Shown: positions 1 through 5,828 of the stretch, piece by piece
Layout of the letters: each line of letters opens with the position of its first letter
Numbering within the stretch: the first letter of the stretch is position 1
Source of the DNA: Oscillibacter sp.
GTDB lineage: Bacteria; Bacillota; Clostridia; Oscillospirales; Oscillospiraceae
Direction: 5' to 3'
DNA: 5,922 bases
NCBI GenBank assembly: GCA_022796315.1
Contig: JAAWIL010000130.1
Coordinates: 1 to 5,922 of the forward strand
Notes under the pieces: generated by a model
The model's input: the letters and a program-made list of their open reading frames with translations, nothing else
What the model was told of the DNA's origin: nothing
Database searches by the model: none
Made by a program: the position numbers and the translations under genes

Positions 1-94
1 TCTTGAAATCCGTCAGGATTCCTGCGAGTTTCTTCCTTGCCAGGCAAAAATTTTTCTTGCCAATCTGCATACCGTCACCTATTGGTACAGCTTC
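1..94 (-). mobile_element. Partial MITE-like element at left edge
   Basis: Read on the minus strand, bases 70 to 1 align without gaps to 5852-5921 at the other end of the window, with about 51 of 70 bases identical by hand count. The best shared blocks are GATTGGC, TTTTTGCC, GCAAGG, CGCAGG and ATCCTGACGGAT. The inner end is taken as position 94, where GAAGCTGTAC (minus strand) stands in for the GAGCCTGTTTA terminus of the other copies, and TAA follows at 95-97, a possible target trinucleotide. The core holds an AT-rich palindrome around 46-60. No coding capacity is visible. The outer end is beyond the window. The 94 boundary is uncertain, because an 8-bp inverted pair (9-16 with 105-112) crosses it. 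Confidence 0.55.
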
Positions 95-172
95 TAAGTC
101 AAATCTGACGGAATACCGGGAGGGAGGTGAACCCGCCCCAGACGCAGCGGCTAACAATCTTTTGGAAAGGAA

Positions 173-826
173 TTGAGGAAAACGGGTAATCAACTGTCTG
201 AACACGGCGGCGGGAAGCTGAAAAAGTCCCATGTGGGCCTGTTCGCGCTGGTGGGCATGTACTACGCGGAGATCTGCTCCGGCGCTTTCGGCATTGAGGA
301 GATGATCCCCGAGGCGGGCCCCGGCATGACCATGCTTCTGCTGGTGGTGCTGGCGGTGGTTTGGGCCTTCCCCATCAGCTTTGTGTGCTCGGAGCTGGGC
401 TCCGCCCGGCCCGACGAGGGCGGCGTCCTGGTGTGGATCAAGGAGGCCATGGGTGAGTTCTGGTACGGCATCGCCCTGGTCTGCATGACCATCTGGGGCC
501 TGGTGGCCAACGCGGTTTACATCGTTCTGGCGGTCAGCTACCTGGGGGAGCTGATCTACATTCCCCCCCATGGCGGCGACGCTGCTGAAGGTGGGCCTGG
601 TGATTTTCTTCTTCTTCCTGAATGTCAAGGGCGTCCGGGAGATGGGGCTTTTCAGCGCGATTCTGACCGTCGCCATCATCCTGGCCTTTGCCGCCGTGGC
701 GGTGGTGGGCCTGATGAACTGGAACCGCAGCCCCGTGACCCCCTTCATCGCCGACGAGGAGGGCGGCATGTTCCGGGCCTTCGGCGCCGGACTGGGCGTG
801 GCCCTCTGGATGTACTGCGGGTTTGA
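173..826 (+). pseudogene. APC-family amino acid/polyamine permease, 5' fragment (frameshifted)
   Basis: This is the N-terminal part of an inner-membrane permease of the amino acid-polyamine-organocation superfamily. Residues 1-132 are native. They contain TM1 (about 22-42), the loop IPEAGPG before TM2 (about 52-72), the motif SELGSARPDEGGVLVWIKEAMGEFW (split here as SELGSARPDEGG and VLVWIKEAMGEFW), typical of bacterial APC permeases and plant-type polyamine uptake carriers, and TM3 (about 96-125). After position 568 the frame is lost at a seven-C run. The remaining residues to the stop at 826 are Arg/Gly/Pro-rich out-of-frame translation. The start is uncertain: TTG at 173 follows an in-frame stop at 152-154 and lies only 1-2 bases after AAAGGA; CTG at 194 would give a start at LSEHGGGK. 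No ATG exists in this frame before the first membrane helix. The protein continues at 570. Substrate is not determined. Confidence 0.8.
563..569 (+). other. C7 homopolymer at the permease frameshift
   Basis: Seven consecutive C residues mark the exact point where the permease passes from one reading frame to another. With six C residues the codons read TAC ATT CCC CCC ATG GCG GCG, joining the two fragments into one uninterrupted protein of about 551 residues with normal spacing between TM3 and the following helix. The break is therefore a single-base insertion in a slippage-prone tract. It may be a true mutation, a phase-variable switch or a base-calling error; the sequence alone cannot separate these. 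Confidence 0.85.
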
Positions 827-1829
827 GCAGATCTCCATGATGTCCGGCGAGATCCAGGACGCCCACCGGATGATCCCCAAGGCCCTGATGGTCGCCATCC
901 CCATCATCTCCCTGACCTACATCCTGCCCACCCTGGGCGGCCTGGCCTCCATCGGCCCCTGGGACGAGTGGACCACGGAGACCGGCGGCGCGGGCTATGC
1001 GGCGGTGCTGACGGAGAACGGCATCCCCGCCGGCGGCGCGATCTTCCTGGTGGTGGCGGTCATTGCCCAGCTGGCGGCCTACAACGTCACCATGGGCGCC
1101 GCCGCCCGGGGCGTGTACATGCTGGCGGAGGAGAACTTCGCCCCCAAGTGGATCGCCGGTGTGTCCAAGACCTACGGCACCCCCTTCTACGCCCTGCTGC
1201 TGACCACGGTGGTGGCCCTGGTGCTGATGCCCTTCAACTTTGCCTTCCTGGTGACGCTGGAGGTGTTCTTCATGGTGCTGGTGTACGCCCTGCTGATGGT
1301 CTCCGCCATGATTCTCAAGCGCAGGATTCCCGACGAGGAGTTCCTCTTCAAGTTCCCCAGCGGCCGGGCCGCCCATACCATCTGCAGCGTGATTGTGCTG
1401 GTCATCTGCGTGCTGGTGACGGTGGTCAGCGGCGTGGACTATTTCTTCGGCGGCCTGATCGCAATCCTGCTGCTGCCGGTGTTCTACGTGATTTTCAAAA
1501 AGCGCTACGGCGGCTGCACCGTCAACGAACCCCGGGAGTACCCCCGCGATCCCCGGACCCGTCTGGCTTTCGGCGACTACACAAAGATCGGCGCCTACTT
1601 GATCGGTGTGGGCATCTACTCCGTGGTCTCCAGGTTCTTCCTGGAGTGGTACGAGGGCCCCGACAGCGCCGAGTACTACCTGGAGGAGTATGAAACCGGT
1701 ATTTTCAGCGACATGATCCTGATGTTCAGCGCGATTTTGATCATCGGCGCGGTGTGCGTCGCGGTGGGCGCCATCGCCCTCCTCTACGGCCGGAAGCTGG
1801 ACCGGGACGGGATTCCCTCCGGCAAATAA
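570..1829 (+). pseudogene. APC-family amino acid/polyamine permease, 3' fragment
   Basis: These 419 residues contain the rest of the permease, from about the fourth membrane helix onward. Visible family features are the helix ending LNVKGVREMG, the TM6-region motif YCGFEQISMMSGEIQDAHR followed by IPKAL (the bacterial APC pattern of a conserved W/F-E then GE-x-x-P-x-R-x-IP), a helix with AAYNVTMGAAARGVYMLAEE followed by the PKW of the re-entrant/TM8-TM9 linker, and further hydrophobic helices near residues 200-260, 275-310, 345-365 and 382-408. The C-terminus has an acidic soluble loop and a final helix, so the carrier is slightly longer than a 12-TM core. ATG 570 is almost certainly an internal Met: the nearest purine-rich stretch (544-550) is about 19 bases away, too far for a normal ribosome binding site. 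Restoring the C6 frame would give a complete transporter. Neighbouring the dehydrogenase, it probably imports that enzyme's substrate; this is inference. Confidence 0.85.
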
Positions 1830-1853
1830 CCGGCGCCGCTCTCCCCTTTTGAG

Positions 1854-1884
1854 AACCGGCGTCCCCCAGGCGGACGCCGGTTTT
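1854..1884 (+). terminator. Intrinsic terminator after the permease
   Basis: A perfect 11-bp stem (AACCGGCGTCC, 1854-1864, with GGACGCCGGTT, 1872-1882) closes a 7-base loop and runs into TTTT at 1881-1884. It begins 25 bases after the permease stop codon. This indicates that the permease and the downstream dehydrogenase are separate transcription units, in keeping with the promoter at about 2049. Confidence 0.8.
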
Positions 1885-2025
1885 GGGGCCGGACCCTTCG
1901 TTTCTTGCTTTTTTCCATGACGCCGGCAGCCTACAGATGTTGCGAAATTACACACCGGAATCAGAAAATTCCCGCCGGGAAATTCATTTCAACAATATCC
2001 GGGGATTTTCCTGACAACTAAAAGA

Positions 2026-2054
2026 TTTTCTTCCGGACTTCCGGAAGATATAAT
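2026..2054 (+). promoter_or_regulatory. Promoter of the dehydrogenase gene (strong -10, weak -35)
   Basis: A perfect sigma-A -10 hexamer TATAAT lies at 2049-2054. The hexamer 17 bases upstream is TTTTCT (2026-2031), a poor match to TTGACA. Transcription would start near 2061, giving a leader of about 70 bases before the ATG at 2131. The good -10 with weak -35 is the pattern expected of an activator-dependent promoter, and an AraC-type regulator lies downstream. The 1885-2025 stretch upstream is AT-richer than the genes and carries a small perfect dyad, TTCCCG-C-CGGGAA at 1969-1981, but no second convincing promoter. Confidence 0.6.
2029..2048 (+). promoter_or_regulatory. 20-bp dyad between -35 and -10 (candidate operator)
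   Basis: Perfect 8-bp arms TCTTCCGG and CCGGAAGA are separated by ACTT and end on the base directly before TATAAT. The same bases can be read as two direct copies of TTCCGGA with an 8-bp period. A symmetric site in the promoter spacer is the usual position for a repressor, or for a MerR-like regulator that twists the spacer. No terminator-like T run follows and the site lies upstream of the transcription start, so it should act as DNA rather than RNA. The cognate regulator is not known; AraC proteins usually bind asymmetric direct repeats. Confidence 0.5.
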
Positions 2055-2058
2055 GAGA

Positions 2059-2088
2059 ACATACAAACCACGTACATACAAACCACGT
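2059..2088 (+). repeat. Two tandem 15-bp repeats in the dehydrogenase leader
   Basis: ACATACAAACCACGT occurs twice with no spacer (2059-2073 and 2074-2088) and no mismatch. A degenerate third start, ACCATGTAAACC, follows at 2089-2100. The repeats begin at about the predicted transcription start and lie in the 5' leader, 43 bases before the start codon. They could be a direct-repeat binding site or a simple tandem duplication; the sequence does not decide. Confidence 0.7.
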
Positions 2089-2130
2089 ACCATGTAAACC
2101 CCATCAATTTTGAAAAGGAGCATCCTTGAC

Positions 2131-3402
2131 ATGAAGAAGAAAAGAGTTCTGATGCTGGGTGCCGGCGCTCAGGGCACCACCGTCTGCCGCTGCCTGGAGA
2201 AAGAGGAAAACGTCGGCGAGATCATCTGCGGCGACTATGACATCAAGGCCGCCACCCAGCTGGCCAGCGGCCTGAGCAAGGCCACGGCCAAGCAGGTCAA
2301 CGCCCGTGATATGCAGAGCATCATCGAGGCGGCCGCCGGCTGCGACCTGATGGTGGTGGCGCTGCCTCTGGACTATGGCAGGAACGTGCTGGGCGCCGCT
2401 CTGGAGTGCAAGTGCAACTACCAGGACTTCGCCGCCATGGAGGACCTGGACCCCGACTGGGTGAAGTGCGTGGAGATCATGCTCAACGACTACAGCCCCA
2501 AGTTCGCCGCCAACAACACCCTGGCCGTCATCGGCACCGGCTCCGCCCCCGGCGTGATCTGCGCCGCCTCCCGCCGGGCCGTCCGCCCTCTGGACACCTG
2601 CGAGACCATCTATAACATCGTCTGGGAGGGCGTGGAGGCCAAGCGGTTCCAGCCCTTCTGGTGGTCCCCCGTCACGGCCCTGGCCGACTTCCGCGGCGAG
2701 CCCGACAAGGGCTACGGCGGCGCCTACGCCTTTGAGAACGGCAAGCTGATTACCACCCGGAACTTCACCCGCCCCATCTACCGCCAGTATGACTACATGG
2801 ACCGCAAGGTCCGCTTCGTGGAGCACCTCCACGACGAGCCCGTGCAGATGTCCTTCCACAACGAGAGCCACTTCAAGGGCGCCAAGAACATCTACTTCAA
2901 GTACGGCGGCGTGGGCGTGGACTTCTCTGAGCCCCTGTACAAGGCCGGCCTGCTGCGGGATGAGCCCGTGCTCTACAACGGCGTCGAGGTGGTCCCCTTT
3001 GACTTCGTGATGAACTTCATCCCCGCCGCCCCCAAGACCCCCGAGGAGGTCAAGGCCATCCTGGATGAGGGCCTGGTGGCCGACGCCGGCGCCATGTGCG
3101 TGGAGGCCTACGGCATGAAGGACGGCAGAAAGGTCTGCTCCCAGGTCCATGTCATGGCCCCCGGCATCGTGGAGTCCTATGAGCGCGCGGGCATGACCGG
3201 CGAGCAGTATCTCACCGGCCAAGGCGGCTTCCTGTTCACCAAGATGTTCGTCAACGACATCTATGACCAGAAGGGTCTGATCTCCTCCGACCAGCTGAGC
3301 GACAGCGAGGTGGACTACTACTTCGACGAGGCCGCCAAGCTGGGCATCACCCTGGACTGCCGCCTGGAAGAGGTGGATGAGTTCCCCGTGGACAAGGAAT
3401 AA
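2131..3402 (+). CDS. Saccharopine dehydrogenase-family NAD(P)-dependent oxidoreductase
   Basis: The 423-residue cytoplasmic enzyme has an N-terminal Rossmann fold with the dinucleotide motif VLMLGAGAQGTT (residues 7-17). An Asp ends the second strand (D35 in CGDYD), hinting at NAD rather than NADP use. The family segment LMVVALPLDYG (73-83) follows, then the C-terminal saccharopine dehydrogenase domain beginning with GTGSAPGVICAASRRAV and containing FWWSPVTALADF and FVEHLHDEPV. Length is normal for the family. Members oxidise or form secondary-amine bridges (saccharopine, carboxynorspermidine and related opine-like compounds); the substrate cannot be fixed here. The start is ATG 2131, with AAGGAG at 2115-2120 and a 10-base spacing; an upstream TTG (2110) precedes the ribosome binding site and is rejected. 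It is the only fully intact gene in the window, has its own promoter and lies between a permease and an AraC regulator. No lysine-biosynthesis gene is nearby, so a catabolic or salvage role is more likely than a step in lysine synthesis. Confidence 0.85.
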   Translation: MKKKRVLMLGAGAQGTTVCRCLEKEENVGEIICGDYDIKAATQLASGLSKATAKQVNARDMQSIIEAAAGCDLMVVALPLDYGRNVLGAALECKCNYQDFAAMEDLDPDWVKCVEIMLNDYSPKFAANNTLAVIGTGSAPGVICAASRRAVRPLDTCETIYNIVWEGVEAKRFQPFWWSPVTALADFRGEPDKGYGGAYAFENGKLITTRNFTRPIYRQYDYMDRKVRFVEHLHDEPVQMSFHNESHFKGAKNIYFKYGGVGVDFSEPLYKAGLLRDEPVLYNGVEVVPFDFVMNFIPAAPKTPEEVKAILDEGLVADAGAMCVEAYGMKDGRKVCSQVHVMAPGIVESYERAGMTGEQYLTGQGGFLFTKMFVNDIYDQKGLISSDQLSDSEVDYYFDEAAKLGITLDCRLEEVDEFPVDKE

Positions 3403-3428
3403 CGGGCCTCTCCGAACCCGTGAATTTT
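3402..3428 (+). terminator. Weak terminator candidate after the dehydrogenase
   Basis: ACGGG at 3402-3406 can pair with CCCGT at 3417-3421 around a 10-base loop, followed by GAATTTTG. The stem is only 5 bp and the T run is short, so this is a marginal signal. The stronger hairpin at 3512-3556 may be the real 3' boundary of the transcript. Confidence 0.25.
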
Positions 3429-3511
3429 GATTGGATGCAAGCCGTCTTGCTCGCCGCCGGGAGCTCTTGAGGACCGGGGTTCCTTCGGGCCGTCCGTTTT
3501 TACCCTGCATC

Positions 3512-3556
3512 GTGCCGCGGGACTGGATCGAGAAATCGGTCCAGTCCCTGCGGCGC
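3512..3556 (+). other. Long intergenic hairpin with GAAA tetraloop
   Basis: A 13-bp stem (3519-3531 with 3536-3548, one T-G pair) is capped by GAAA (3532-3535), a GNRA tetraloop. After a single bulged T at 3549, seven more pairs follow (3512-3518 with 3550-3556, one T-G pair). A further 6-bp inverted pair, CCGTCC 3490-3495 with GGACGG 3566-3571, encloses it. No T run follows directly, so it is not a canonical intrinsic terminator. It might be a processed 3' end, an attenuator, a small structured RNA or a palindromic repeat unit. No known RNA family was recognised. Confidence 0.55.
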
Positions 3557-3600
3557 ATCCGGCGAGGACGGTTGACTTTCCGCCGCTTTTCAGATATCTT

Positions 3601-3760
3601 TATAGCAATCCGCAAAAATACTGCGAAAAGTTCAGCAGGCCGGGAATCGTACGGCTGCGTTGTCGTCCTTGGCGGGCGTCAGCCCGCCTGCGTCCTCCGC
3701 CTTGCCCTGCAATCCCCGGTCTTGCTTCCTTTTTTCACATTCTTTCCGTGGATTGCTATA
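3601..3760. mobile_element. 160-bp inverted-repeat element (TATAGCAATCC ends), MITE-like
   Basis: TATAGCAATCC (3601-3611) and its exact reverse complement GGATTGCTATA (3750-3760) bracket 138 bases; two further bases also pair if one wobble is allowed. The interior has a perfect hairpin GGCGGGC-GTCA-GCCCGCC (3671-3688), a pair CCGGG 3640-3644 with CCCGG 3715-3719, and a small stem near 3621-3638. There is no open reading frame that looks coding. The TATA at each end is compatible with insertion at a TA dinucleotide duplicated to TA on both sides, as known for IS630/Tc1-mariner transposons and their non-autonomous derivatives. The assignment to that group is inference. Confidence 0.6.
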
Positions 3761-3762
3761 GT
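3734..3762 (+). promoter_or_regulatory. Candidate promoter of the AraC-type gene, formed by the repeat element's right end
   Basis: TTCACA (3734-3739) and TATAGT (3757-3762) are separated by exactly 17 bases, each hexamer one mismatch from the sigma-A consensus. The -10 is partly made of the right terminal repeat of the 160-bp element, so the element would supply an outward promoter. Transcription would begin near 3769, giving a leader of about 86 bases to ATG 3855. No better promoter is seen upstream of this gene. Confidence 0.5.
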
Positions 3763-3770
3763 CAGAAGGC

Positions 3771-3806
3771 GGGGGAACCCGCGCGGTTCATCTCCCCCCG
3801 GCGGGG
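3771..3806 (+). promoter_or_regulatory. GC-rich leader with two competing hairpins
   Basis: GGGGGAACC (3771-3779) can pair with GGTTC (3785-3789) and, across a bulge, with the C run at 3794-3799. The same C run can instead pair with GGGG at 3803-3806 around GGC. The two folds exclude each other. They lie in the predicted leader of the AraC-type gene, about 40 bases before its ribosome binding site (GGAGGG, 3843-3848). An attenuation role is possible but nothing else supports it. Confidence 0.25.
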
Positions 3807-3854
3807 ACCACCCGGCGGCCCGGAGCGGCGCCGGTCATGTGCGGAGGGACTGCC

Positions 3855-4583
3855 ATGCTATACGAAAATATCTCCTACCCGGACCAGCTGCCCTTCAAGA
3901 TCTTCTTCTCCAACATCGTGGAGGAGAACTACCACTACCACAAGGAGCTGGAGATGTCCTTCGTCCTGCGGGGGACCACCCACTACAAAATCCACCACCT
4001 GGATTACAGCCTGAAACAGGGCTCCATCATCATTGTGGACAGCTCGGACCTCCACCGGATCTTCCACTCCTCGGACGACATCCTGATGCTGACGATCCAG
4101 GTGGACCTGGACTATTTCTCCGACCAGTATCCCGCCATCGCCTCCTCCATTTTCGTCTGCGAGATCCCCGACGGAAAGGACCCCCAGGAGTACCAGGAGC
4201 TCCAGAACAAGAACAAGATCCTCAAGCGCCTCCTCACCAAGATCATGATCGCCTACCAGCAGAAGGGCGGGGAATCCCTGCTGCTGTCCTACGTGGAGAA
4301 CCTGATCTCCACCCTGGTGGAGCAGTTTCAGGACTTCGTGTTCAGCGGCACGCTGTTCAAGCCGGACAAGCGCCAGCTGAAGGACACCGACATGTGGCGC
4401 TATCTGAAAATCTCCGACTACATGTACACCAACTACCAGGAGCCCATCTCCCTGCAGACCCTCTCGGACTACCTGCACCTGAGTCCTTACTACGTCTCCC
4501 ACCTGGTGAAGGACATCTCCGGCCTGAGCTTTAAGAGCCTGTTTAGGATCTCAGCGTGCGGGGAGATTTTAAACAGGCTCTAA
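3855..4583 (+). pseudogene. AraC-family transcriptional regulator, 5' fragment (cut by a 46-bp element)
   Basis: The fragment encodes an N-terminal cupin-like sensor domain (HYHKELEMSFVLRG, with H27, H29 and E33 in the usual HxH-x3-E arrangement; GSIIIVDSSDLHRI later in the fold), a helical linker at about 105-175, and the first helix-turn-helix, ISLQTLSDYLHLSPYYVSHL (about 197-216). Residue 227 (Lys in LSFK) is the last native one. The inserted element then adds 15 foreign residues ending at a TAA formed by the right target duplication, so the product is 242 residues and lacks the second helix-turn-helix. Start ATG 3855 has GGAGGG six bases upstream; the in-frame ATG 3837 lies before that site and is less likely. 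The intact gene would encode 568 residues. A truncated AraC with one helix-turn-helix is not expected to bind DNA normally, though it might still bind ligand or dimerise. Confidence 0.85.
4535..4580. mobile_element. 46-bp inverted-repeat insertion with TAA target duplication
   Basis: The element consists of 18-base terminal inverted repeats, GAGCCTGTTTAGGATCTC at the left and the complement of GAGCCTGTTTAAAATCTC at the right (16 of 18 identical), around a 10-base centre, AGCGTGCGGG. It is flanked by TAA at 4532-4534 and 4581-4583. Removing element plus one TAA (49 bases) restores AGC TTT AAG AAC TAC CTG and one continuous AraC reading frame, which fixes the boundaries exactly. Its left 28 bases resemble the start of the copy at 5829 (GAGCCTGTTTA, ATCTC and CGTG are shared). 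A three-base target duplication of TNA type is known for parts of the IS5 superfamily; that link is inference. It encodes nothing. Confidence 0.9.
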
Positions 4584-5610
4584 GAACTACCTGAACTACG
4601 TCCGGGTGGAGTACAGCGAGAAGCTCCTGGCCGAGCAGGTGCTGACCCTGACGGAGATCTGCGAGACCTGCGGCTTCTCCTCCCTGACCTATTTCAACAA
4701 GTGCTTCTCCTTCTGGCACGGGAAGACCCCCGCCCAGTACCGGAAGTCGCTGCCCAACTGCACCCGGAGCTATGGCAGGGCCTTCTCGGAGACCGAGGGC
4801 ACGGAGCTGCTGCTGAAGCTCAACGACAGCTACCGGATCATCAACCACTCGGCGGAAAAGCTCCTCTCCACCTCCGCCACGCTGCAGGTGGACTTCCGGC
4901 AGGCCGCCGGCCCCTCTTTCCGGGACTTGTACAGCCCCCGGATTCTCCTCTCGTCCTACGACGACCTCTTCTTTTTGAGCCACTACGGCCCGGAGCTCCG
5001 CTCCCTGCGCCCGGCGGAGCTGCTGGTCCGGCGGGACCTTCTGCGGAGCCTCCCCGCCGCCCTCAAGAAGTCCGCCCTGCTGGCCCTGGAGCACAGCGGC
5101 CTGCCGGTGGCGGAATACCCCTCCCCGGAGGAGGACGCCTCCGGGGAGAACGCGCTCCGCGAGCCCTTCCCCGTGACCGGCGGCAGCCGGGCGCTGATTG
5201 AGCCCAACGGCCTCTTCACCTCCTTCTTCCACATCCTGCGGATTCTGGCCAACGTCTCCGGCGGCGTCGCCGTCCGGCAGGAACGCTCCCTGGTCGCCCG
5301 GGACGGGGCGGTCCTCTACCTGCTGATTCACAAAACGGCCCTCCGGCAGGAGACCTCCTTCAATGTGACCTTCAAGAACGCGCCGCCCAACGTCTTCATC
5401 ATGGAGCAGCGCTTTGAGAACAACGCCAAATTCCGCGGCATCCTCAACGAGTTCTCCCAGAGCGAGTCGGTTCCCGGCGCCATTCTGGAGGAACTCAACG
5501 ATTCCTTCCACAACAAGATCACCTACACCCTGGACCCCTCCTGCCAGAACCTGTCCATCTCCCTGCTGAAAACCGGCGTGATTCTCCTGAAGATGATCCC
5601 CTGTCCCTGA
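4584..5610 (+). pseudogene. AraC-family transcriptional regulator, 3' fragment with GH39-like C-terminal domain
   Basis: Translation resumes in the shifted frame with NYLNYVRVEYSEKLL and the second helix-turn-helix, LTEICETCGFSSLTYFNKCF, ending in the AraC signature GKTPAQYRK (about residue 280 of the ancestral protein). About 285 residues follow. The passages NGLFTSFFHILRIL, a VAVRQER-x-LVARDGAVLYLLIHK segment and a C-terminal beta-rich SLSISLLKTGVILLKMI-like end (SISLLKTGVILLKMI in sequence) resemble the end of GH39/XynB-like domains fused to some clostridial AraC regulators. Those regulators are usually near 750-800 residues, so here most of the barrel seems missing. This domain call is from memory of the pattern and is tentative. 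No start codon with a ribosome binding site precedes the fragment; GTG 4606 is an internal codon. The stop is TGA 5608-5610. Confidence 0.75.
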
Positions 5611-5657
5611 TCGGAGAAAGCGGACGGGGCTCCGAGCGGTCCCCCAAGCACAAAAGC

Positions 5658-5692
5658 GGGATTTTCAGAACTTTAAAAATTCCGAAAATCCC
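5658..5692. other. AT-rich hairpin after the AraC-type gene
   Basis: GGGATTTTC (5658-5666) pairs perfectly with GAAAATCCC (5684-5692); past one mismatch, GAA and TTC extend the stem. It lies 48 bases after the regulator stop codon. No T run follows on the plus strand, while CTTTTG follows on the minus strand, so terminator function is weakly supported in either direction. Confidence 0.4.
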
Positions 5693-5710
5693 TGATTGAA
5701 ATCGCGCAGG

Positions 5711-5778
5711 GAACCCCTCCCGGGTTCTAAACCGCGCGCGGCGGCTGCGCTCCGAAACGCGCCTGCGGGCGCAGCCGC
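5711..5778. repeat. Two GC-rich palindromes in the 3' intergenic region
   Basis: GAACCC (5711-5716) pairs with GGGTTC (5722-5727). GCGGCTGCGC (5741-5750) pairs perfectly with GCGCAGCCGC (5769-5778) across an 18-base loop. Neither is followed by a T run. Position between genes and GC content recall REP-type palindromes; function is not visible. Nothing else is seen in 5779-5828. Confidence 0.4.
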
Positions 5779-5828
5779 ACACCCCTCCTTCCCGTCAAAG
5801 AAATCTTTCCCATTTTTCGACAGTCTGA

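Noticed and set aside
57..85. TTGCCA and TATTGG 17 bases apart as a promoter for the permease
   Set aside because: The -10 matches only about half of the consensus; the spacing alone is not enough.
534..1955. 473-residue open frame on the minus strand
   Set aside because: It is rich in His, Gly, Gln and Asp, has no recognisable domain and is the antisense shadow of the permease, whose membrane helices and motifs are clear on the plus strand.
2104..3615. 503-residue open frame on the minus strand opposite the dehydrogenase
   Set aside because: Its low-complexity composition (Gly, Ala, Val, His) arises from GC-biased third positions of the plus-strand gene; no ribosome binding site or domain was seen.
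3427..4534. Two overlapping plus-strand open frames crossing the intergenic region and the AraC-type gene
   Set aside because: They run through the hairpin and the inverted-repeat element and are Pro/Arg-rich; the AraC frame starting at 3855 carries the real domains.
4535..4580. The inverted repeats in the regulator as an invertible phase switch
   Set aside because: Inverting the 10-base centre would not change the 49-base frame offset, and the TAA duplication plus clean empty-site reconstruction indicate transposition.
4543..5511. 322-residue open frame on the minus strand opposite the AraC 3' fragment
   Set aside because: Repetitive Gly/Glu/Val composition and no domain; it is a shadow of the coding strand.
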